NCBI RefSeq assembly: GCF_001642995.1
Contig: NZ_LOHS01000088.1
Coordinates: forward strand, 1-64,000
Source of the DNA: Streptomyces jeddahensis
GTDB taxonomy: Bacteria; Actinomycetota; Actinomycetes; Streptomycetales; Streptomycetaceae
Direction of reading: 5' to 3'
DNA: 64,000 nucleotides
The position numbers were made by a program, and so were the translations under genes. Shown here one piece after another: positions 18,062-25,996 of the stretch. How positions within the stretch are numbered: position 1 is the first letter of the stretch; every line of letters begins with the position of its first letter. The notes under the pieces were generated by a model that searched no databases, had not been told where the DNA came from, and worked only from the letters and a program-made list of their open reading frames with translations.

Positions 18062-19486
18062 TCAGTAGATCCTTGCGATCAGTACGCAGGCGTCGTCCTC
18101 GCGCTCGGTCTCGCCGAACTCCTCAATCACCGTCCGCACACAGTCCTGGGCGGTGCGGGCCTCGGTGAGGCGTGGTGCGAGTGCGAGCAGTCTGTGCTGG
18201 GCGGCGTCGCCGGTGTGCCGCGGAACCAGTCCGTCGGTGTGCAGCAGGAGCAGATCGCCGGGTTCGAGGGTCTCTTCGGCCTGCTCGTATGTCGCGCCGG
18301 AGGTGGCCCCCAGCAGTACGCCGGCCGGGGGCGCCAACACACATCCCGTTCCGCTGCGGAACAGCAGCGGGGCGGGATGGCCTGCTTGGGCCCATGCGAG
18401 GGTGCGGGTCTCGGGCGTGTAGCGGCAGTACACGGCGCTGGCGAGAGTGGGCTGGACGGAGGCATCCAGTAGCTGGTTCAGCCAGCCCATCAGCTGGGCT
18501 GGCTGCGCCCCGGCTACTGCCATGCCGCGCAGGGCGCCCAGGAGCATGGCCATGCCGGAGGTGGCGGCGATGCCCTGTCCGGTGAGGTCGCCGACGGTTA
18601 ACAGCGACTGGCCGTCGGGCAGTTCCAGTGCGTCGTACCAGTTTCCGCCGATCAGTGCGCTCTCGGACGACGGCAGATAGTGCGCGGCGAGGTCCAGGGT
18701 CTCGGGACCGCCGTGCGGGAACCGCAGGGCGCCGCGCCACTGCGGCAGCACGGCCTCCTGCAGTTCGACCGCAAGCCGGTGCTCGGTCTGCGCGATGTGC
18801 CGCTGGCGTTGCAGCGAGTCACGGGTCTCGCTCACCGCCCGTTGGCTGCGGCGCAGTTCGCTGACGTCACGCAGGACCGCCCACATCGAGGCGGTGGTGC
18901 CGTCGGTGTCGAGCACTGGCTCGCCCATCATGTGCACGGTCCGGACGCCGCCGTCGGGGCGGACGATGCGGAACTCCCCGTCGATGGGCTTCCCGTCGAC
19001 GAGGCAGTCCGTCACCATCGCGGTCAGTCCGGCCTGATCATCCTCGTGCACCAGCGACGGAAGCTCGTCCAGCGTGAGGGGGGGAGCGGCAGGGTCACGG
19101 CCGAGGATCTGGTACAGCTCTCCGGACCACGTCGCCTCGTCCGTCAGCAGATTCCACTCCGCGCTGCCCACCCGGCTCAGCAGAGACTCGTGCCGGGCAC
19201 CGCCGGGCGCTGTGCGGGGGTGGGGCGCGGCGGTCTCGAGGACCGCCGGCTGAGGGCCGTCGCGCAGCTGCGCGAGGTGCTCGTCCAGATCGTTGAGCTG
19301 ATGCACCGCCAGATCGCACAGCGCCCGCTGCCAGCGTGCTTCGGGGTCGCTGTCGTCTGGCAGTCCCTCGCGCCGTACGGCGTCGACATCGCCGAGGAGC
19401 CTACGGGTCTGCGAGATCAACGCATCGACCGAGCCGCGCTGCGGCGGCTGGGCGGCTGAGCGGTCCGCAGAGACATGGGACGGCAT
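18062..19486 (-). CDS. PAS-PP2C (SpoIIE-type) protein phosphatase
   Basis: 474 residues from ATG with GGAG 6 nt upstream. A PAS/PAC domain spans ~105-220 (VGSAEWNLLTDEATWSGELY; EFRIVRPDGGVRTVH) and a short coiled coil ~220-250. A SpoIIE/RsbU-type phosphatase domain occupies ~250-474 and ends EREDDACVLIARIY. Two motif changes stand out: GGNWYD where the family has GGDWYD, and GDLTGQG where it has GDVxGHG. The terminal Asp pair is intact. If the first change removes a metal-binding Asp, activity may be lowered. Such proteins dephosphorylate anti-anti-sigma factors. It is convergent with the nsdB-like gene. Confidence 0.88.
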   Translation of the reverse strand: MPSHVSADRSAAQPPQRGSVDALISQTRRLLGDVDAVRREGLPDDSDPEARWQRALCDLAVHQLNDLDEHLAQLRDGPQPAVLETAAPHPRTAPGGARHESLLSRVGSAEWNLLTDEATWSGELYQILGRDPAAPPLTLDELPSLVHEDDQAGLTAMVTDCLVDGKPIDGEFRIVRPDGGVRTVHMMGEPVLDTDGTTASMWAVLRDVSELRRSQRAVSETRDSLQRQRHIAQTEHRLAVELQEAVLPQWRGALRFPHGGPETLDLAAHYLPSSESALIGGNWYDALELPDGQSLLTVGDLTGQGIAATSGMAMLLGALRGMAVAGAQPAQLMGWLNQLLDASVQPTLASAVYCRYTPETRTLAWAQAGHPAPLLFRSGTGCVLAPPAGVLLGATSGATYEQAEETLEPGDLLLLHTDGLVPRHTGDAAQHRLLALAPRLTEARTAQDCVRTVIEEFGETEREDDACVLIARIY

Positions 19487-19857
19487 GACGCACTCCGATG
19501 CAGGACGGCACGACCAACGCTGGAAGAAGGACCGGTTATGACTGTCGCACAGCCTGGAACCTCATGTAAGGGATTTGGCAACACACGATTCGGTGATGCT
19601 TCTGGCATATGTCAACGTCCCTGGTTGACGGCGTGCTCCTGAACGGGGCTCCGGCAAAAAGGAGTTGGCGTCGTCCTTGTCGGGGACCGCTCGCCGGCCC
19701 GCTGCCCGCGCCACGCAACCATCCGCGACACGCGTGAGACCTTGCGTCGCTGTTCTCGCGTTGCCGCCGGAACCGTGCGTACAGTGCCCGCGCAAGAGCG
19801 GACGAGAGGCTGTCCTTTCCCTCGCCTGCTTCCGAGCGTCAGACGAGGCCAGCAGCC
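19487..19857. other. Intergenic region, divergent promoters
   Basis: 371 bp between the phosphatase (minus strand) and the molbindin (plus strand). No gene was recognised. It should hold both promoters, and a TACAGT that could be a -10 element for the molbindin lies about 75 bp before its GTG. No molybdate riboswitch structure could be made out by eye. Confidence 0.4.
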
Positions 19858-20277
19858 GTGAGCGTGAGCATTCGCAACCAGATCCCCGGCACCGTCGTCT
19901 CCATCACCTCCGGGAAGGCCATGGCCGCCGTGAGGGTCGGCCTCGCCAGTGGGCGGCACATCACCGCCGCCATCACCCTGGAAGAGGTCACAGAACTCGG
20001 CCTCGTCGAGGGATCCGCGGTCCGCGCGCTGTTCAAGTCGACAGAGGTCGCGCTGGCGACGGGGCCGGTTGCGGGGATCAGTATCCGCAACCAGATCCCG
20101 GGCACGGTGGCCGGCGTCCGTGTCGGTGGGGCCATGGCCTGCGTCAGGGTGAGCGTCGAGGGCGGCGAGCTCACCGCCGCGATCACCCGGGAGGCCGTCG
20201 ACGAACTCGGTCTGACCAGCGGCTCTTCCGTCGTCGCGTTGATCAAGTCGACCGAGATCGCACTGGCTGCCGACTGA
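19858..20277 (+). CDS. Tandem TOBE (Mop) molybdate-binding protein
   Basis: 139 residues made of two very similar TOBE/Mop domains, ~3-66 and ~74-137. Each begins SIRNQIPGTV and ends ALxKSTEIALA-like, the hallmark of di-Mop molbindins. These small cytoplasmic proteins oligomerise and bind molybdate or tungstate for storage and homeostasis. GTG 19858 is used as start, with GAGG 9 nt upstream; a second in-frame GTG lies 6 bp downstream. The gene stands alone; no modABC genes are adjacent. Confidence 0.92.
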   Translation: MSVSIRNQIPGTVVSITSGKAMAAVRVGLASGRHITAAITLEEVTELGLVEGSAVRALFKSTEVALATGPVAGISIRNQIPGTVAGVRVGGAMACVRVSVEGGELTAAITREAVDELGLTSGSSVVALIKSTEIALAAD

Positions 20278-20298
20278 CCTCGGGAGTACCGGCCTTCC

Positions 20299-20323
20299 GG
20301 CCTCCGGCGTCAGTGCGGAGGCC
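20299..20323. terminator. Bidirectional terminator hairpin
   Basis: GGCCTCCG and CGGAGGCC pair around a 9-nt loop between the molbindin stop and the convergent frameshifted gene that ends at 20324. Confidence 0.65.
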
Positions 20324-20980
20324 TCACCACTCACCGTCCGCGACCGGGCTGCCGGGTGCGTCGCCCAGCGGCTTCACCTGGCCCGGCGAGGGCTGCTGCC
20401 AGGGCTCGTGGGCGGCGCCCAGCCAGTCTCCGACCGGCTTGACCGCGCCCAGGGTGCCCGAGGGCGCCAGGTCCGCGCCGTCCTCGTCGTAGTAGTCGAA
20501 CCAGGGCAGTCCGGCCCTCGTATATGCGGCCCGGTCCACCGGGGACGGCGGCGGCTCCTCGCCGGTGACGCGCCGCCACTCCGGTGACGTCATCAGATGG
20601 ACGAACACACGCCCGGCCTGCTCCTGCGCCCAGTCCGTCTGCGGGCCGGTCGTCCCGGTAGACCTGCTGGCGCATGGTGCCGCCGGCCCCGAGGCCCATC
20701 GCGACCGCGGACTGCGGCGCGGCACCGGGAGCGGGCGGGACGGCACTCGGTGCAGGTGGTATGGCGCCCCACGCGGCCGGCGCCCCGGCAGCCGTGGGTA
20801 CTGCGCCGCCGTACGCTTCGGCGGCCGCTGCCCCGAACCCGCCGGGAGCCCCGAGCGCGCCGGGAGCACCGAGCGCCGTGGAAGCCTGGCGGCCGCATGG
20901 CCGCGCGCTCGGCGAGGCGGCAGCAGCAGGCTGTCGCCGTCGATCCGCACACTGGTGTCGGCCACGGTGCGCTCACTCAT
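20324..20980 (-). pseudogene. Hypothetical gene broken by three compensating +1 frameshifts
   Basis: ATG 20980 overlaps the upstream zinc-protein stop by 8 nt. The first ~20 residues (SVRIDGDSLLL) are in frame 0. The natural continuation RLAERAAMRPPG is in frame +1, and an Ala/Gly/Pro-rich linker (LGAPGALGAPGG, ending TMRQQVYRDD) is in frame +2. The acidic C-terminal domain (TDWAQEQAGRVFVHL ... DYYDEDGADLAPSG) returns to frame 0. Removing one C at each of three GC-rich spots (around 20912, 20860-20870 and 20643) restores one continuous ~218-residue protein. Three same-sign indels that cancel suggest sequencing errors in C runs, or a decayed gene. The function of the restored protein is not recognised. 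Confidence 0.7.
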
Positions 20981-21263
20981 GCCCGTACCGCTTCTCCGTA
21001 CCGGTGGGTGCGCCGGCCTGCGGCTGCAACCCGCAGGGTTTCTGGGGCGGTCCGCATGCCGGTCGGGTCATTGCCGGGCGGCCCCGTGACACGATCCGTA
21101 CGTCGGTGTCCTCTGCGCGGGCCGAGTGGCGCACGACGCGCATCTGCAGGGAGCCGCAGGCGCAACGCGTCCACACTGTCTGTCCCTGGGCGGTCGCGTG
21201 CCGGGACACCACCTCGTACGGCTGGGCGTCCGGCCACCCGCAGTGGGGGCAGTGGCTCGTCAT
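20973..21263 (-). CDS. Small zinc-binding protein, 96 aa
   Basis: Start ATG 21263 sits 6 nt behind AAGGAG. The N-terminus has a zinc-ribbon pattern: HCPHCGWPDAQ, then TRCACGSLQMR about 25 residues later, giving four cysteines. The tail is basic and Pro/Gly-rich, with CGPPQKPCG. No enzymatic domain is recognised. The last codons overlap the start of the frameshifted gene (ATGAGTGA), so the two were translationally coupled. Confidence 0.75.
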   Translation of the reverse strand: MTSHCPHCGWPDAQPYEVVSRHATAQGQTVWTRCACGSLQMRVVRHSARAEDTDVRIVSRGRPAMTRPACGPPQKPCGLQPQAGAPTGTEKRYGHE

Positions 21264-21305
21264 GGCGTGCTCCTTCGTCATGTCGCTGGTCCGGTCGAGC
21301 GGTTG

Positions 21306-21357
21306 CCGTTCCGGTCCGTCGGCTTCCGTTCCCGTTCCGGTCCGTCGGCTTCTGTTC
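21306..21357. repeat. 26-bp tandem direct repeat in a divergent promoter
   Basis: 21306-21331 and 21332-21357 are adjacent copies of CCGTTCCGGTCCGTCGGCTT plus six bases, with one mismatch. They lie between the zinc-protein gene (minus strand) and the LysR gene (plus strand). They could be tandem regulator sites or a simple duplication. Confidence 0.8.
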
Positions 21358-21484
21358 ACGGGCATGCGGGCGCGCCGGCAAGCCAAGGGCCTGTCCGCCC
21401 CCCCGCCGCTACAGCAAGCCTGGTCGTGGTCTTCCTTGTTCGTCCAGGTTGACTTTCTGGAGCAGACCTTGAAGCGTGGGCTAC

Positions 21485-22390
21485 ATGATTGACCTGCGCC
21501 GTCTGCACGTCCTGCGCGCGGTCGACCACTACGGCACGGTCACCGCCGCCGCACAGGCCCTGCACTTCACGCCGTCCGCCGCCTCCCAGCAGATACGCCA
21601 GCTCGCCCGCGAACTGGATGTCGTACTCCTCGAGCCGCAGGGCCGAGGGGTCCGGCTCACGCCCGCCGCGCGCAGCCTGCTCGCGCACGCCGACGCCATC
21701 GAGGCACGCTGGGAGCAGGCAGAGCACGAACTGCGCGACGGTGACGACCGACCTGCCGGACTGCTGCGCCTGAGCGGGTTCCCCATCGCGATCTCGAACC
21801 TGCTGGCCCCGCTGGCGGCCACTCTGAGAGCGCGTCATCCGCGGCTGACCGTACGTATCCAGGAGGCCGAGGTCCCCGAGAGCTTCAACCTGTTGTTCGA
21901 CGGGGAGGTGGATCTCGCGATCATCGAGGCCACACCCGAGAACCCGCCGCGCAGCGACGGGCGCTTCGACCAGCAGCCGCTGATGGACGACCCGTTCGAC
22001 CTCGTCGTACCCGACAACCATCCCTTCGCCGCACGCGACAGCGTCCAGCTCGCCGAATGCGTGGCCGAGGACTGGATCGTGCCGCTGCCCAGCTGCCCGT
22101 GCTGGCCGCACGTCGTAGCCGCGTGCAGCGCCGTGGGGTTCACGCCGCACGTCGTCCACCGGGCCCAGGAGTGGAACGCCACCGCCCATCTGGTCGCCCA
22201 CGGCCTCGGCGTGGCCCTCGTCCCCCGCCTGGCCCTCATCCCGCCGCACCTGCCGGTCACCCGCGTGGCCTGCGCGGGCACGCCGCACCGGAAACTTCTC
22301 ACCTGTACGCGCAGCGGTGCGCGGCAGCGCCCTGCTGTGGCGGCCGCCCTGGAGGAGCTGCGTGCGCATGCGCCCACCGCCGTGGCCTGA
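21485..22390 (+). CDS. LysR-family transcriptional regulator
   Basis: 301 residues. The N-terminal winged helix (~3-62: RLHVLRAVDHYGTVTAAAQAL, PSAASQQIRQLARELDVVLL) is followed by an effector-binding domain (~90-295). The ATG giving MIDLRRLH is preferred over the upstream GTG because LysR proteins start this way. It precedes an Lrp-type regulator on the same strand by 26 bp, so both may be co-transcribed. It may regulate the downstream ddaH-rocD genes or the divergent zinc-protein gene. The effector is unknown. Confidence 0.9.
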   Translation: MIDLRRLHVLRAVDHYGTVTAAAQALHFTPSAASQQIRQLARELDVVLLEPQGRGVRLTPAARSLLAHADAIEARWEQAEHELRDGDDRPAGLLRLSGFPIAISNLLAPLAATLRARHPRLTVRIQEAEVPESFNLLFDGEVDLAIIEATPENPPRSDGRFDQQPLMDDPFDLVVPDNHPFAARDSVQLAECVAEDWIVPLPSCPCWPHVVAACSAVGFTPHVVHRAQEWNATAHLVAHGLGVALVPRLALIPPHLPVTRVACAGTPHRKLLTCTRSGARQRPAVAAALEELRAHAPTAVA

Positions 22391-22416
22391 CACAGCAAGA
22401 AAGGGACCCGAATCCC

Positions 22417-23058
22417 ATGGCGCACCAGCCGATCTCCCTGGACGACCTGGACCGCAAGATCCTCGCGGCTCTCGTCGCCAACGCCAGAACGAGTTTCGTG
22501 GAGATCGGCCACGACATCGGGCTGTCGCCGGCGGCCGTGAAGCGGCGTGTCGACCGGATGCGGGAGGCCGAGATCATCACGGGGTTCACCACCCTCGTCC
22601 GCCCCAGTGTGCTGGGCTGGCGCACGGAGGCGTACGTCGAGGTGTACTGCGACAGCGCGGCGCCGCCGCGGCGGCTGGCGGAGGTGGCCCGGACGTATCC
22701 GGAAGTCGTGGCGGCCATGACGGTCACGGGCGATGCCGACGCGCTGCTGCACATCCGTGCGGCGGACATCGAGCACTTCGAGGAGGTGCTCGAACGCATC
22801 CGGGCGGAGTCCTTCGTCCAGCGCACCAACAGCGTGATCGTCCTGAGCCATCTGCTGCCGGGCAGCCCGGAGGCCGCCTCGACGGAACCGTCCGCCGATG
22901 CTTCCGCCGCGCTGACCGGCGGCGCCTCGGCCCGGCCTGCTGACGGGCCCTCGGGCAAACCGTCCGACACCGCTTCGCCCCAGCCGTCCGGCGCCACCTC
23001 GGTCCAGCCGCCCGACAGATCCCCGGATGGACCGTCTGGCGAAAAGAACCGCCGCTGA
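22417..23058 (+). CDS. Lrp/AsnC-family regulator with long Pro/Ser/Ala tail
   Basis: 213 residues. The HTH is at ~8-55 (LDDLDRKILAALVANARTS; LSPAAVKRRVDRM) and the RAM ligand-binding domain at ~68-145. About 65 residues of Ala/Ser/Pro/Gly-rich sequence follow, ending GEKNRR. The family is normally ~150 residues, so the tail is an extra. ATG 22417 follows AAAGGGACCCGAATCCC. Position directly upstream of ddaH-rocD suggests it senses an amino acid, likely arginine or ornithine, and controls those genes. Confidence 0.9.
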   Translation: MAHQPISLDDLDRKILAALVANARTSFVEIGHDIGLSPAAVKRRVDRMREAEIITGFTTLVRPSVLGWRTEAYVEVYCDSAAPPRRLAEVARTYPEVVAAMTVTGDADALLHIRAADIEHFEEVLERIRAESFVQRTNSVIVLSHLLPGSPEAASTEPSADASAALTGGASARPADGPSGKPSDTASPQPSGATSVQPPDRSPDGPSGEKNRR

Positions 23059-23192
23059 ACCGCCGAGAACGCAAAAATCCTGCGCGGACACGCAATCGCC
23101 GCTGGTTGTGCGGCGTTTCCCGGTCTTTTTACCGTTTGTTGCACACCCCGGATCACCCGGTGTCAGCACTCCTTCGCGGAAAGGAAGCACTG

Positions 23193-24038
23193 GTGCCGCT
23201 CACCCGTCCCGCGCCCGCGCGGCCCACACCCACCCGTCGCGCGCGCACGCGCCGCTATCTCCTGTGCCAGCCCAGGTATTTCGCCGTCGAGTACGCCATC
23301 AACCCCTGGATGCAGGAGGCCACGGAAGTCGATCCGGCGAAGGCCCTCACACAGTGGCAGTGCCTCGTCGACACCTACCGGGGCCTCGGTCACATCGTCG
23401 AGACGATCGACCCGGTGCCGGGCCTGCCCGACATGGTGTTCGCCGCCAACGGCGCCCTCGTCGTCGGCGGACGCGTCCTCGGCTCGCGCTTCCACGCCGA
23501 GCAGCGACAGCCGGAGGCCGCCGCGTACCAGGCGTGGTTCAAGGCGGCCGGATTCGACGTCCGGGAACCGGACGCCGTCTGCGAGGGTGAGGGCGACCTC
23601 GTCCCGGTCGGCCCGTTTCTGCTGGCGGGCACCGGCTTCCGTACGACACCTGCGGCACATCAGCAGGCCCAGGAGTACTTCGGCATGCCGACGGTGACGC
23701 TGCGGCTGACCGACCCGTACTTCTACCACCTCGACACCGCACTGTTCGCGCTCGACGACGACACCATCGCGTACTACCCGGGCGCCTTCACGGCCGGCAG
23801 CCGGGACGTGCTCCGCCGGCTGTTCCCGGACGCGGTCATCGCCACCCGCGACGACGCCATGGCCTTCGGTCTCAACTCCGTGTCCGACGGCAGGCACGTC
23901 GTCATCGCGCCCCGGGCCACCGGACTGATCGCCCAGCTCGCCGACCGCGGATACATTCCCGTCCCCGTCGACCTGTCCGAACTGCACAAGGCCGGCGGAG
24001 GCGCCAAGTGCTGCACCCAGGAGGTACGTTCCGCATGA
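23193..24038 (+). CDS. ddaH: Dimethylarginine dimethylaminohydrolase (DDAH)
   Basis: 281 residues from GTG 23193, 4 nt behind AAGGAAGCACTG. It belongs to the amidinotransferase/guanidino-modifying superfamily. Visible features are DMVFAANGALVV (substrate-binding Asp), CEGEGDLVPVG, catalytic His in YFYHLDTALF (~178), and catalytic Cys at the C-terminus in GGGAKCCTQEV (273/274). DDAH hydrolyses N-omega-methylated arginines to citrulline plus methylamines; a related arginine or ornithine activity cannot be excluded. It overlaps rocD by ATGA, so the pair forms a short guanidino-amino-acid catabolic operon, probably under the Lrp and LysR genes upstream. Confidence 0.88.
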   Translation: MPLTRPAPARPTPTRRARTRRYLLCQPRYFAVEYAINPWMQEATEVDPAKALTQWQCLVDTYRGLGHIVETIDPVPGLPDMVFAANGALVVGGRVLGSRFHAEQRQPEAAAYQAWFKAAGFDVREPDAVCEGEGDLVPVGPFLLAGTGFRTTPAAHQQAQEYFGMPTVTLRLTDPYFYHLDTALFALDDDTIAYYPGAFTAGSRDVLRRLFPDAVIATRDDAMAFGLNSVSDGRHVVIAPRATGLIAQLADRGYIPVPVDLSELHKAGGGAKCCTQEVRSA

Positions 24039-25282
24039 CCGCGACCACGCACACCACCGGCGCGCCGCTGTCCACCGCCCTCCGCTCGTCGGCCGAACTC
24101 ATCCGGGCGGAGGCCGAGACCGTCGCGCACAACTACCATCCGCTGCCCGTCGTGGTCGCGCGCGCCGAGGGCACCTGGGTCGAGGACGTGGAAGGGCGCC
24201 GCTACCTCGACATGCTCGCCGGCTACTCGGCCCTCAACTTCGGCCACCGCCACCCGGCACTCATCGCGGCGGCACGGCACCAGCTGGACCAGGTCACCCT
24301 GACCTCGCGCGCGTTCCACAACGACCGCCTCGCGGGCTTCGCGGAAGCACTCGCCGACCTCACCGGCCTCGACATGACGCTGCCCATGAACACCGGCGCC
24401 GAGGCGGTCGAGAGCGCCCTCAAGATCGCTCGCAAGTGGGCGTACGAGGTGAAGGGCGTGGCCCCCGACCAGGCCACGATCGTCGTCGCGGCGGGCAACT
24501 TCCACGGCCGCACCACCACCATCGTCAGCTTCTCCGACGACCCGGTCGCACGAACCGGCTTCGGACCCTTCACCCCCGGCTTCCGCACGGTGCCCTACGA
24601 CGATCTCGCGGCCCTCGAAGCGGCGATCGACGACACCACGGCGGCCGTGCTCATCGAGCCGATCCAGGGCGAGGCCGGCGTCCGCATCCCGGCCGACGGT
24701 TACCTCGCGGGCGTACGCGAACTGACCCACCGCGCGGGCGTGTTGTTCATCGCCGACGAGATCCAGTCCGGTCTCGGACGCACCGGCACCACCCTGGCCG
24801 TGGCGCACGAGGATGTACTGCCCGATCTGCTGCTGCTCGGCAAGGCCCTGGGCGGCGGCATCGTCCCGGTGTCCGCGGTCGTGGGCCGCCGCGACGTCAT
24901 GAGCGTGTTGCGGCCCGGCGAGCACGGTTCGACCTTCGGCGGCAACCCGCTGGCCGCGGCCGTCGGCTCGGCGGTCGTCGACCTGCTGCGCACCGGCGAG
25001 TTCCAGGAGCATGCCCGGACACTCGGCGCCGTGCTGGCGGACGGCCTGGCGGGTCTGGTCGGACGAGGTGTGCTGCGCTATCGCTCGCGCGGACTGTGGG
25101 CCGGCGTGGACGTGGACCCGGCGATCGGCACCGGACGCGAGATCAGCGAACGCCTGCTCACCGAGGGCATCCTGGTCAAGGACACCCACGGCTCGACGAT
25201 CCGCATCGCACCGCCGCTGACCATCACCCGGGAGGAACTGGACTCGGCCATCGGCGCTTTGGGGAAGGTGCTCGGTGCGTGA
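24035..25282 (+). CDS. rocD: Ornithine--oxo-acid aminotransferase
   Basis: 415 residues. It is a class III PLP-dependent aminotransferase: LDMLAGYSALNFGHRHP near 60, NTGAEAVESALKIARKW, FHGRTTTIVSFSDD, VLIEPIQGEAGV, DEIQSGLGRTG and the PLP lysine in LLGKALGGG (~269). This set, especially YSALNFGHRHP and NTGAEAVE, is characteristic of RocD. It converts ornithine plus 2-oxoglutarate to glutamate semialdehyde plus glutamate. ATG 24035 overlaps the ddaH stop and has GGAGG upstream. A hairpin overlaps its stop codon. Confidence 0.93.
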   Translation: MTATTHTTGAPLSTALRSSAELIRAEAETVAHNYHPLPVVVARAEGTWVEDVEGRRYLDMLAGYSALNFGHRHPALIAAARHQLDQVTLTSRAFHNDRLAGFAEALADLTGLDMTLPMNTGAEAVESALKIARKWAYEVKGVAPDQATIVVAAGNFHGRTTTIVSFSDDPVARTGFGPFTPGFRTVPYDDLAALEAAIDDTTAAVLIEPIQGEAGVRIPADGYLAGVRELTHRAGVLFIADEIQSGLGRTGTTLAVAHEDVLPDLLLLGKALGGGIVPVSAVVGRRDVMSVLRPGEHGSTFGGNPLAAAVGSAVVDLLRTGEFQEHARTLGAVLADGLAGLVGRGVLRYRSRGLWAGVDVDPAIGTGREISERLLTEGILVKDTHGSTIRIAPPLTITREELDSAIGALGKVLGA

Positions 25283-25297
25283 GGATCCGTCCTCACG
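25278..25297. terminator. Terminator hairpin overlapping the rocD stop codon
   Basis: CGTGAGGA-TCCG-TCCTCACG is a perfect 8-bp stem with a 4-nt loop. The rocD TGA (25280-25282) lies inside the left arm. Confidence 0.65.
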
Positions 25298-25347
25298 TAC
25301 TCGGGCTCACGTCCTCGAGGCCGAGCGATCGGGCCGGGGCAGGGTTT

Positions 25348-25818
25348 TCAGGGTTTCAGGGGTTTTCGGAGGATGTGGTTGAGTCCGAACTCCGTCTCCG
25401 TGTCACGGACATCGGAGTAGACCAGCTTGAGGTAGAACCGGTGGGCGGTGAGGCTGGCGCCCGTCTCCATGTGGTCGTAGCCGTCGTGCGCGGCCAGGGC
25501 CTCGATGTGCTGCATCAACCGGCGGCCGATGCCCCGCCGGGCCAGATCAGGGTCGACGAACATGCTGTAGACCCTGTTGCCGTCCCGCGAGACGGTGCCG
25601 ACGACTCTGCCGACCGCTGTGCTCCCGTGATCCACCGCGACGTAGACGAGGCGGCACCGTGACAGTTCGATGAACCGTTCGGCCGTGAAGTGCGCGCACA
25701 TCCTGTCGATGATGTCGGCGGGGTAGTCACGGCTGTTCACCTCGCGCAGGCAGCGGTGGACGATCTCGGCGACTCGCGGGGCATCGCCGGAGCGGAACGG
25801 CCGGACTGTGATGGCCAC
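25348..25818 (-). CDS. GNAT-family N-acetyltransferase
   Basis: 156 residues from GTG 25818, with AGGAGG upstream. It has the GNAT core, with the acetyl-CoA-binding signature FVDPDLARRGIGRRLMQHIE (R-x-x-G-x-G near residue 95) and the final strand helix SLTAHRFYLKLVYSDV. The acceptor is unknown. It is convergent with rocD. Confidence 0.9.
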   Translation of the reverse strand: MAITVRPFRSGDAPRVAEIVHRCLREVNSRDYPADIIDRMCAHFTAERFIELSRCRLVYVAVDHGSTAVGRVVGTVSRDGNRVYSMFVDPDLARRGIGRRLMQHIEALAAHDGYDHMETGASLTAHRFYLKLVYSDVRDTETEFGLNHILRKPLKP

Positions 25819-25852
25819 GGCACCTCCTTGTGCGGCTCGGCCTACTCGGCCT

Positions 25853-25890
25853 GCTGGGCGAGCAGGCGGAGCTGGGCCTGCTCGCCCAGC
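25853..25890. terminator. Terminator hairpin, 14-bp perfect stem
   Basis: GCTGGGCGAGCAGG and CCTGCTCGCCCAGC pair over 14 bp around a 10-nt loop. It lies downstream of the DUF4032 gene (minus strand) and upstream of the GNAT gene. Confidence 0.75.
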
Positions 25891-25996
25891 CAGGCCCGAC
25901 TCCGGCCAGGATGCCCCAGGTCGGCAGCACGCGTCAGACCAGGCTCCGTGAGAGCGGCTTGCGCCATCGCGTTCCCGAGCCCGTCAGCCCGCTCCG

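Noticed and set aside
19858..20277. Duplication artefact (two nearly equal halves)
   Set aside because: Tandem TOBE domains are normal in di-Mop molbindins and differ at many positions.
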